Shown here piece by piece: positions 1 to 9,480 of a DNA stretch of 64,000 bases. This DNA is from Annona cherimola. Taxonomy: Eukaryota; Streptophyta; Magnoliopsida; Magnoliales; Annonaceae. The DNA lies in contig CM059972.1 in the NCBI GenBank assembly GCA_030490835.1, positions 33,211,452 through 33,275,451 of the forward strand, in the 5' to 3' direction. The notes beneath the pieces are model-generated. The model was given only the letters and a program-made list of their open reading frames with translations, was not told the origin of the DNA and made no database searches. Positions within the stretch are counted from its first letter, which is position 1. Every line of letters begins with the position of its first letter. The translations under genes were made by a program, and so were the position numbers.

Positions 1-1599
1 ATGGTAAAGGAAAAATTGAAAAATAAATGCCTATATAAGCAGGCAGTGTGGACGTTCCAGATTTCTGTTTGGGAGAGAAAAAAAAATAAAAATCAAAGGG
101 GCAGTGGCTGGAACGATCCAAGGGAAGAAACCATGAAGAAAATAAGGGAATTTCAAGTGCTCAATGGAGGGATTATCAATTAAACAAGTAAGTATATGTT
201 AAATTTTATTTTATACTTCAAATCTGGAAGTTATATGATGTTATAAACCAAAATATAAAATAAATAGTAAATGAAAGATTTTCACCTTGAAAATTTGTTT
301 AAAACTCATTATATGATTATTAATAAACTACCAAATTTTCATCTCAAAAGGGTAAGCAAGTTGGAAATTAAAAATCTGAGAAAATCAACCTGAATAGGGT
401 TGAACGGGTGTCAGGATCAGCTGCATCAAATAATTTTTAATAATTTTTATATAAGGAATTTAGGGATGAAAATTTTCTATAATATATAGGACATATTGAT
501 AATCACATAATAAAAAAAAATTATGTTTCTATGGGCATAAATATACCCCATAATTTACGTGATTCAGGCTGTTTGAAAAGGGATGCTACTATCTAGCAGG
601 GTATACATACGAAAATAAATGTAAATTATAATATTTTGTGATGGAAATATTTATTTTGGTTAATTCATGTAGTTATTAAGGTATGGTAGAAATTTCAGAT
701 CAAAACTACTTGATTTGATATTAATTCAAGATTTTGAGAATTTAGTGTGCCCGAATTCAGCATTATGTACGGCTTAAGGAATAAATCAAGATAAATGTTA
801 AATTCCAGATTTTTGGGATGGAATTTAAATTAGAATGGGATATGAACAAGTATCATAATTTATTATGAGGATTTAACCTATTAGAGATGAGTTTTAGAAA
901 GGATGGAACTTAGGGTTACGTATAATACCCGATTTCCATGTTTTGATGTTGAAAATGATAAATGGATTATGTGAAATGTTAAAATGCAAAAATGCATAAA
1001 GATATGATTGGAACACGTGGATTAGGTTTCTGTTTTATTAAATAATGATAATCTCAAATTTTAAGATTATTATATGATACCTAAGTTAGCAACTAAATAT
1101 TTAAAATGAGCACCGATGTGTGAAAAAATAAAAACTATGTTAAAAATGATAAATGGAGGTAATGAACCTCCAAATAATGATTTAATTAGTGATTATTATA
1201 TTTATTTAAGGTTACCCTACATAAGGATATTAAAATGAATGAATGGATGATTGATATATATAAGCTATGTTGCTAAGTATGATTACCCGACTTGAAAGAC
1301 AAGTGGGTTAAGCTAGTCCAAATGGATTTATGTAGGTTAGAAAATCTAAGGAAAATAAGTACTTGAAGATGATGCAAATAAATGAAATGTTATTTTCATT
1401 TATTTAGGCAAAGGCAAAGGAAAAGAATGGAATAAAGGGAATAAGGCGATCTCAGGTAAGCAAGCGAACTTTTCAAATAATTTATTTCTCCTTATATGTT
1501 GAAATGATTTATGATGTTATGTTGATATTTTTATGATTACGTTTTAACGAACGGGCATGCACCAATTTTAGAAATTGATGTATTTAATGAAAAGTCATA

Positions 1600-1880
1600 T
1601 CTTTTGAAAATAACGGCTTTAGTGAAGAGCCTTAAGTTTTGAAAAAGGATGGCTTTAAGGAAAAGCCTCAAGGTTTTCTTCATGGGAAGCAAGCAATGAT
1701 TTTAAAATAAAGAATTCATCACAAGTGTTGCCTTGGATTGACAATGCTTTATGTTAATGAATTGAGAAATTTTCTTATGAGTAAGCAAGTTCTCCATGAT
1801 AATGTTTTTAAAGGATTTTGCATTTTATGTCAATGGTTTTTAAGAATTTGCTTATAAGTAAGCTAGTTTTTTTTATGATG
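1600..1880 (+). repeat. Stem-loop cluster 1 of LTR A (GGCTTT and TTGCTT types)
   Basis: Short inverted repeats follow one another every 40-90 bp. Examples are GGCTTT..AAAGCC near 1655, a CTTCATGGGAAG unit near 1680 and TTGCTTATAAGTAAGC near 1850. Copy 2 has the same series at about 12505-12780, with GGCTTT/AAAGCC, GACTTT/AAAGTC and TTGCTT/AAGCAA stems. Copy 3 has it inverted at about 59780-60060. Function unknown. Confidence 0.6.
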
Positions 1881-2594
1881 TTGTTTTAAAAGTATTTTAT
1901 AAGAAAAAGGAAAAATTTTCCCTTTTTCACAAAGTAATTTTTAGCAGATAAGATTTGGTATTCTCTTATGATGTTTTATGATAAATGATTAAGCTTATAA
2001 AAGGAAAAGATTGGTTTTCAATGTCATGATATTTAATTTTAAATGATAATTTGGACATAGCTCGTATGTTTTGAAATGATATTTGAAAAGTTTTGATTTC
2101 CTTTAGATAAGAAAATCTATGATGAAAATGTCTTGAAAAATGTTTATACGAATGTTGTTGAATAGGATTTAAGGGTGACCAACCTAATAAGTGATTTCAT
2201 AAAATAGTTTAATTTCAAGTTGCTAAATGTCATGTACAAGACTGTGCAATTCCCCTTTTATGTAAAAATAATGTAATAGAGATGTGGACAATAATCTAAT
2301 TTTTAGGTTGTGGAAAAGGGGATGGTATAATTGCATAACTTTTGTAAGCAAAAGACCCTAAAATGGAAACCAAGAAAATAATTGAGAAATATATGGTTTA
2401 TTTTTTTTAGAAATCCAGAAGTTTTAAATTTCTTTTATTATAAGGGTTTGAAGATGTATTATTTCTCAAACATTACAAATGTTTATCAAAATATTTTACT
2501 TAAAATATTTCTAAAAGAATTTAAGGAAGGTCATCCTAAAATTAGATTTCCAATGACAACTTGTTTAAAGTGGGTGCGCTCGCTTTACAAGTTG

Positions 2595-2770
2595 ACACGG
2601 ACTGTGGTCTGTAATATGTTTTTAAAATTAATTTTTTTCAAAAAAAAAACACAGACTTCGGTCTGTGATGTTTTTAAGTTATGGATGCAGACTGAGGTCA
2701 GTGATCCCACTTTTAAAGGATACGGGTTGCAGTCTGTAATACTTTAAACCAAACGGACTGCGATCCGCCA
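2595..2770 (+). repeat. Stem-loop cluster 2 of LTR A (CAGAC-tetraloop-GTCTG)
   Basis: About five units with a four-base loop lie ~40-50 bp apart. The clearest is CACAGAC-TTCG-GTCTGTG at 2650-2667, a perfect 7-bp stem closed as C(TTCG)G. Neighbours include ACGGAC-TGTG-GTCTGT (one G-T pair) near 2597 and a CGGA..TCCG unit near 2754. The same cluster is at 13475-13640 in copy 2 and, inverted, at 58905-59075 in copy 3. LTR B carries a single related hairpin. Confidence 0.65.
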
Positions 2771-3269
2771 TAATAATGTATGGTGCACCAGTACAAGGAA
2801 TAGGCCAGTTGTAGAGCACGGTTGGGATGACCAGGGCCCACTCTACATAAGGCCAAGTCGCTAAGGGATGACAGGAGTGCCAGCGGCGCCCTCCCTGAGA
2901 TGGGAGCATGATAAAGGAACAGCCGCCTGGCTAGCGTGCTGTTAAGGATTCTCTTCCAAAAGGTAGCATGATCACTTGCTAACTGTCACTACTGGATGGA
3001 GAGAAATGCATTTGCTTATGTTTTGCTTTTGAAAAGCCCAAAGATTGGGACATAAAAGTATGTTTTATGAAAGCTATCCTAAAGGAATTTTTATGAAATG
3101 GTTACCCAAAAAGAAAGGGTGTTTTACACAAAAGTGCAAATAACAGGAATAAAAGGAAATGTTTTTATGCAAATGCATTTATGGAAATGGTTTATGTATT
3201 TTATTTTCCTTGTTTGCTATAAATAAGCCCCAAGACGGGGATTATGAAATGAATTTATGCGAAACTTGG

Positions 3270-3830
3270 TTTGGACATAGGAATGTCCATTTTTAAAGAG
3301 CCTAAATGAAAAGTGTTTATGGACATGGGAATGTCCAATGTTAAAGTATTTAAATGAAAAGTGTTTTAGGACATATAGATGTCCATCGCTAAAAGAAGCT
3401 ATGTCAAAAATGTTTTGAGACATCAAATGTCTATGGGCTGAAGGATTTATGATGAAAAATATTTTTGAACATAAAAATGCCCTTTGCCAACAAAGGCTTA
3501 TGTGAATGATGTTTTAGGATACGAGAATGTCCTTCTTTGCCAAAGTATTTATGAGAAAAATATTTTGTACATGAAATGTCCATGGGCAAAAGATGGTTTT
3601 ATGTAAATGTCTTGGAACATTGGAAATGTTCATACAAGACTAAACAAAGTTTAAAAAAGGGGTAAAACACATATGTTTTTCCTTAACAAGCCCATACATG
3701 GCTTGCAAATGATTTTAAGAATGAATATTTTATGAAAATGTTCAAGGACATAGGATTGTCCTCACGAACAAAGGATTTCATGATAATATTTTAGGACATA
3801 TAAATGTCTTCAGGGAAAAGGTGTTCTAGA
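3270..3830 (+). repeat. Stem-loop cluster 3 of LTR A (GGACAT...ATGTCC type)
   Basis: About ten imperfect copies of a small hairpin lie 40-90 bp apart. Examples are GGACAT-AGGA-ATGTCC at 3273-3288, GGACAT-GGGA-ATGTCC near 3320, AGACAT-CAA-ATGTCT near 3418 and GAACAT-TGGAA-ATGTTC at 3615-3631. Several stems differ from one another at paired positions on both sides. Matching arrays are at 14125-14680 and 57895-58440. Confidence 0.7.
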
Positions 3831-4302
3831 TGTTTAAGAAAAAAAGGTTTTAAAGGAAGTCTTGTCCTAATGATAAAATGCTTGCTTACTGAGTTTCACT
3901 CACGTTTTGTTTTCCCAAACCTTAGACAGGTACCGGGAAACTCAAGAAGATGCGAACCTAAGTAGGTGAAGAAAAGGTACGTGATGGTAGCCATGTAAGC
4001 TATAAGAAATGGGATAGCATGGTTTGAAGTGCTAAGGTATGTTGATGTATATGAACTTATTTAGAATTATAAGTTCTATGTGATTCAATGATTGAATGTA
4101 TGTATTTGTGGAATGTAATTGTCATTGTAGAAAAGTATGAAGAGATGCTATGAATGAGATGATGAAATTTACTACAAGTGTATTGCCTCTTGTATGATGT
4201 AGATTGTAAAGAAACGATTGATGAATAATGGTGTGAAATATAGAGATATGAACGATGATGAACGAAAAAAAAATTGGACGAGATCCAATTAAGAACCGTG
4301 GC

Positions 4303-4329
4303 GTGATCAGGGCAACAATCCTGATTCAC
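4303..4329 (+). other. Conserved inverted repeat near the 3' end of the LTR
   Basis: GTGATCAGG and CCTGATTCAC flank an 8-base loop, giving a stem with one bulged T, about 60 bp before the LTR end. The same element occurs at the equivalent place in every LTR of families A, B and C here: 15269-15295, 48126-48153, ~49300, ~54089 and, inverted, ~57267-57294. It probably lies in U5. Confidence 0.6.
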
Positions 4330-4388
4330 ATTTACCAATCAATAAGGTCTTGAGGTAAGGAAGTGACGTCTCGGTTTGGGGCGCCACA

Positions 4389-5166
4389 GAATTGCTTTAT
4401 CATAAGCCAATCCTTATGAAAATGAGGAGAAATGTGGAAATGGTTGCATTATGACGGAGAAAGGAAAATCTTGATTTCTAAATAATATTTGGTTTTATCT
4501 AACGAATTTGAAATGATTTATTAAAATGTTTTGAAAGAGATTTAAGGAAGACCAACCGATAATTGATTTGAATGACGACTTTTTGAAAAAGTAATTACCA
4601 AAGGATCATACAAGCTTACCCATGTGGCATGTGGACAAAGAATATGATATCGTACAAAAAATGAGTTATGTGTTTGTATATCCTTTGTTCATGGAAAACC
4701 TAGAAATGGGAAGAAAAATATTTACAAAGTCTTTTGTTTTCAAATATTAAAATATTTTTCAAAATTATTTTGCCGATCAAAAATTATTTATAAACATTTT
4801 AACAATGTTTTGTATTCACTATTTCCCAAACGTTTCCTTCAAATATTTCAAATGATTTTGAAATGTGTTATTTAAATGTTTATAAAATTATTTAAGGTTG
4901 GTCATCCTTACAAAATATTTTTATTAACTTGTTAACTTGGGTTGTGCCAAGTTTTCAAGTTATACAAGGGAATACAGGCCAAGGTCTATATTATTTTGGA
5001 ATGAGATGCTAGCATTGAGTTTTGAAGAGAAAAAGTCACAGACTAGAGTCTGTGGAGTTTTATAAAAGCATGCTAGCATAAGAATGTGAAGAAAGGACTA
5101 TGCAAATGAGTTATGTACTAGGTCTACTATAAAGGATATGCAGACTGAACACAGTTGCAAGATGGG
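4389..5166 (+). mobile_element. LTR B0, left segment
   Basis: This continues LTR B after the LTR A1 insertion. It matches B1 from about 52200 to 52995 and B2 from 57000-57205 and 63071 onward, including the run before the GACCAAAGGATC site used by solo LTR A3. It contains the 7-bp-stem hairpin CACAGAC-TAGA-GTCTGTG at 5037-5054. It stops at 5166 after GCAAGATGGG, where LTR C begins; B0 resumes at 48216. Its 5' part lies beyond the window, interrupted by LTR A1. Confidence 0.8.
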
Positions 5167-6568
5167 TGCGAAACCCCAACCTAAGTAGGACTCAAATGTA
5201 TGCATTGAACATATACATGTGATTTATATGTAAATTAATTGAATTTTGAATGATTTTTATGAATTATGCCACATTTTGAATTAAGGTTTCTATTGGAAAC
5301 GGTGATTAAAAATTTGATCGCCGGAGCCCAAAGTGAGTCGGTATAACCCGAGGGGCTTAATGAGGGATTAAATGGGCTCAAAATATCAGCCACAAAATGC
5401 CAAAAGTGGCAACAAGGTGGACGTCCCATGTTTGGACAACAACATGTCCATTTAATGCTTGATTTTGGTGATTTTTCTTCAAGATAATTACCCAATTTTA
5501 CTTGGGTAAAAATTAGCCAAGTTAATGATAATAAATTCAAAATGTATGAATTTTTCCATGATATACTAAGCATAAGCTATGCCATGGTATTTTTTATTTT
5601 TGGAAAAATGTCAATTTTTGGAACCCATGAACAGTAACCAACATGCTGTGAACAGTAACCTCGGATGAACAGTAATATGCTACAGTATTTGCTACAATGA
5701 TCTGCTATAGTAACTATGAACAGTAAACAGCGTGATTTTGGAAAAAATCTAGATTTATTTTTATATTTTATGAGGATATATGGATGGAATTTTTAAAAGA
5801 TTTATGGATAAAAATTCATATAAAGAGGTAATGACCATGTATATTTATAAGATTAACCTCTATAGAAATGAGGTAATTGATGATTATAAAACATGCATGA
5901 GAAGTAAACTAAGACATGAAATAATATAGATAAAATATCATTTTTTCTCGTATAGAAAAAGGTGGAGGACACAGACTGAGGAGGTAAGCAAGCTATATGC
6001 TTTCTAAAATATTTCTAAATGATTACAAATTGTTTGCTTATGTGTTTTATGAATTAAATTTTAGGATGACCATTCATATACTGCTTTACATGAAATGATT
6101 GCTAACTGCTTGTTAAATTACTTTCTAAATGATTTATTAAGTTTTATGGAGCATGTCATGCAGGCATATGTATGAACATGGTGCACAAGGAAGAGGCTTT
6201 GGTGGAGGTAGTAAGCGGATCAGAGAGTCTTCCTTCACTATTGCCAAGTCATAAGGGCTGTGTGCCGGCGGTGTCCTCCTAGAGGTTGGAGGCACAAGGA
6301 AAGTCATGTATGAATGAATGCATTGCATTCTCATGAAATGCTTGAAAAGGTTTCTGTCCCATTGGTAATTGATCACTTGGTAAGTGTCTCCTACCAAATG
6401 GGGAGAAACACATTTGAATGAAAGGAAAATGTTTGCTTGCCAAAGAAAAAGGCTTGCTTACTGAGTATTATTACTCATATGTGTTTTCAAAATGACAAAC
6501 TAGCTATGGAGCTGACTCATAGAGGATGCCAGGTAGAAATGACCTGCAAAATTAATTGCGGTTCTACG
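5167..6568 (+). mobile_element. LTR C, left segment (interrupted solo LTR)
   Basis: It begins TGCGAAACCCC. The first ~200 bases, through the GCCGGAGCC and GAGTCGGTAT motifs, match the start of LTR A. From ~5515 the sequence is like the middle of LTR B (the block at ~51630). It is broken at 6568 by copia1 and finishes at 47912-48215 with GGCGCCACA. Without the insertion it is about 1.70 kb. The flanks are ATGGG (5162-5166) and ACGGC (48216-48220), a TSD with two differences, so it is probably a solo LTR in B0. It lacks the stem-loop arrays of LTR A. Confidence 0.75.
5625..5735 (+). repeat. Dispersed AACAGTA micro-repeats
   Basis: GAACAGTAAC-like words recur five or more times within ~110 bp, mixed with CTACAGTA and CTATAGTA variants. 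The same block is at about 51745-51845 and 56510-56610 in LTRs B1 and B2. It sits about halfway along these LTRs, and no function can be read from it. Confidence 0.5.
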
Positions 6569-8074
6569 TGTTGGTTCCGAGTTAATGACAATTACCCAAG
6601 AGGGGATGGGTGAATTGGGTATTTAAAAGTTTTCAAATTAAACAGAAATTTTACCCGAGATTAATCTAGTCCCCTTTATGAAGAAACAAATGGAAAACAA
6701 TATAGTGCTAAGAGCATAAATAAAAATCAACAAGCAAGATTTTATAGTGGTTCGGGTAACCTTCCCTACTCCACTCTTTCAAGCTCACACCTCTTGTGAC
6801 TTGGGTTCCACTATGTATTTCACAAATACAACTAGAGCCACTGCTCTTTTCTAGATTCCAGCTCTAGGGGGCATCAACAATTCATAGCACAAGTAGGTGA
6901 CGAGTTCCACTCCAATCACACACTACTTTGCTTACACTTGATCTTAGTTACCCAAACTAAATCAAGTTCAATATAACAAGAAAAAGTAAAAGAAAGTTTC
7001 TACACGTTACTGATGTGTAGAGGCAGATTTGGCGCAGAGAAGAACTTGTAATGCAGTCTGAAAGATTCAACGAGCAGCTCTTGGCAGTTTGAAAGTCAGG
7101 TTCTTCTTCTAGATGTTGGCTTGATCACTTAAAGCTCTTAGGAATGAGAGTTATGCTCAATCAATGATTTCTCAGCTACCCTCCACGTTCATATTGAATA
7201 TTTTTTATAAATGTTGAGGGAATCCGAACGTTTAGAAGTAGGTGGCGCACATTTAATGCGCCAACGTTCGAAAAATTTTTGACCATTGTGACCCAAGTCG
7301 TAGGTGGAGTCGACTTCGGGTGCGACTTCGCCCAAGTCCAAGATGGAGTCGACTTTGGGTGCGACTTCGGCTGTCCGTAACTTCTTCAAGTTCCAGTCTA
7401 GGTCGACTTGGTCCTCGACTTGACCCAAGTCGCAGGTGAAGTCGACTTCGGGTGCGACTTCACTTCCTCAGCTTGCTTGATGAACTTGAAATCTTCGGAG
7501 ATGACTTTGATTACTTGATTTTCTTAATATTGATTGTTCTCCCATTTATTTATAACTCTTGGAACTTAGTATAATCATCCTAGCTTGAAAACTTTAAGCT
7601 CTTTATCTTGAAATCTTGAATACTTGAATCTTGGAGTGCCCAATGATGTCCAAATGTGTGTTCTTAATTTGAATTGATGAATCCATGCATCTTTACTTAG
7701 CTTTAGACTTGTTGTGATCTTCAAAACGCATGCTATTAGTCTGAAGTCGAAGCTGGAGTCGACTTGGTCTGCAACTTCACCCATGTCGCATGCGGAGTCG
7801 ACTTGGTCTGCGACTTCGGCAGCTCTCGTCCCCGATTTCAACGCTGGACGAAAATGACGTTTTGAGGTCGCTGCTGAAGTCGACTTGGGGATCGACTTGG
7901 CCTAAGTCGATGCCTGAGTCGACTTGGAAATCGACTTGACCTGTCATGCTTCAATTTCTTCATTTGTATATCTTTTAATCATCTTCACAAACATGTTAGT
8001 AACCAAAACTTACTCAAATTGATTTGTTAATCATCAAAACACAGACTTGGCTTATTTTCCACATGTTTCCAACA
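6569..8074 (-). mobile_element. copia1 3' LTR
   Basis: It runs from TGTTGG (6569) to CCAACA (8074). In minus orientation it begins TGTTGGAAACATGTGG and ends CTCGGAACCAACA. It carries many copies of AAGTCGACTT or half-palindromes of it, mainly at 7310-7455 and 7745-7940. A TATAAAAAA stretch on the minus strand at 7201-7209 is a reasonable TATA box. It matches the 5' LTR fragments from 35687 and 47701 closely. Confidence 0.9.
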
Positions 8075-8386
8075 ATCTCCCTTTTTTGATGATTGATAAA
8101 ACCGATTTGAGTGTATACCTTTCAACATACTATTTTTGCAATTTGAAGTTTAACATATATATTTCATTTCCAATAAAACACAATTTAAAACCATTCATAC
8201 ATATTTCATTTCCAATAAATCACAATTTAAAATCATTCATACAAGCATTTCAAACCGAGACTACTCAAAACTCAAATCCTAATCTCTTCTCCCCCTTTTT
8301 GTCAATTGATCAAAAAATAGAGATTGAGCGGGTTAATCCTTTGAGAATGGCGGGGCTACTCCCCTTGAACCTGTGCTCCCCCTCAG
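8075..8386 (-). other. copia1 polypurine tract and two upstream copies
   Basis: Read on the minus strand, the tract next to the 3' LTR is AAAAAAGGGAGAT (8075-8088). Two more PPT-like runs, AAAAAGGGGGAGAAG (8286-8300) and CTGAGGGGGAGC (8375-8386), lie between it and the end of pol. Repeated PPTs before the 3' LTR are a recognised Sirevirus feature. Only ~350 bp separate pol from the LTR, so copia1 has no ORF3. Confidence 0.7.
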
Positions 8387-8426
8387 TTTGTGCTTTTCTA
8401 ATTTCATTTCTCCTATCTAATTTTTC

Positions 8427-9480
8427 CTAATTTAATTCAATCATCTCCATATCATTTCTGATTTTATAAGGATCTTTTGCTAGAGGTTTGGTGAATATAT
8501 CTGCAATTTGATCTTCCGTTCTCACATATTCCAAACATATATTATGATTTTCTACATGTTCTCTAATAAAATAATGTCTTAGGTCTATATGCTTGGTTCT
8601 AGATTGCAATACTCGGTTTTTAGTTAAACATATTGCACTAGTATTATCACATCTAATAGGTATATCTTTAAAATCCATGTCATAGTCCCTAAGTTGTTGT
8701 TTCATCCAAAGCAATTGGGCATAACAGCTCCCGACGGCAACATATTTGGCTTCCGCGGTGGATAGAGCAACATTAGTTTGTTTTCTTGAAAACCATGAAA
8801 CCAACATGTTCCCAAGAAACTAACATGTTCTACTAGTGTTTTTTCTATCTACCTTGTAACCGGCAAAATCCGCATTCGAGTAGCCGATTAGATCAAAATT
8901 AGAACCCTTTGGATACCAAAGTCCTATGTTGGTAGTATCAACTAAATATCTGAAAATTTTTTTTACAGCTACCAAGTGTGATTCTTTTGGACATGGTTAA
9001 AATCTAGAGCACATACAAACACTAAATAGTATATCGGGTCTAGAAGCAGTTAAATATAATAAAGAACCTATCATGCTTCTATATAACTTTAAATTAACTA
9101 GTTTGCCTTTCTCGTCTTTGTCAATTTTAATGGTTGAACTCATAGGTGTGTTTGCCCCTTTGCTATTTTGCATGCTGAACTTCTTTAACATTTCTTTGAT
9201 ATACTTGGACTGTTTTATGAAGATCTCTTCACTTAGTTGCTTAATTTGTAGTCCAAGGAAGAAATTCAGCTCCCCCATCATACTCATTTCAAATTCTTTC
9301 TGCATAAGCTCCTAAAATTCTTAACAAAGGATCTCATTAGTATCACCAAAAATGATATCATCTACATAAATTTGAATAATCAAGATATCTTTTTCTTTGT
9401 ACTTGATAAACAAAATGGTGTCTACCTTTCCCTTTTGGAAGTTATGATCAATCAGAAATTCGCTTAATCTTTCATACCAA
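8427..9480 (-). pseudogene. pol: copia1 reverse transcriptase (C-terminal half) and RNase H
   Basis: The minus-strand reading continues RT immediately after the solo LTR A2 insertion, with WYERL then the active-site box YVDD (9357-9368), which is intact. The MMGELNFFLGLQ and YRSMIGSLLYL motifs of copia RT follow, then RNase H with the S.AEAKYVA box, CDNTSAICL and TKHIDLRHYFIRE, ending in IELN at 8427. Several in-frame stops and small shifts break it (near 9300, 8997 and 8820). The product would have copied element RNA into cDNA in virus-like particles. It cannot be made as one protein here. Confidence 0.88.

Larger units (their letters stand above)
1..4388 (+). mobile_element. LTR A copy 1 (5' part outside the window)
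   Basis: This is the 3' three-quarters of a very long LTR. It aligns by eye along its length with the solo LTRs at 9481-15353 (same strand) and 57206-63070 (reverse). Position ~186 corresponds to ~10957 in copy 2, so roughly 1.3 kb of the LTR lies upstream of the window. It ends in GCGCCACA at 4388 and is followed by GAATTGCTTTATC, which continues the interrupted LTR B0. The likely TSD is therefore GAATT, but the other copy cannot be seen. No coding sequence is visible. Short ORFs here are not conserved between the three copies. Family assignment (long-LTR chromovirus derivative) is inferred from its shared 3' end with LTR B. Confidence 0.85.

Noticed and set aside
2382..2747. 121-codon open frame in LTR A1
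   Set aside because: It lies in an AT-rich LTR, is not conserved in LTR A copies 2 and 3, and reads through the hairpin cluster.
8047..8430. 127-codon plus-strand ORF
   Set aside because: It is antisense to the PPT region and end of pol of copia1; low complexity and no homologue in copia2.
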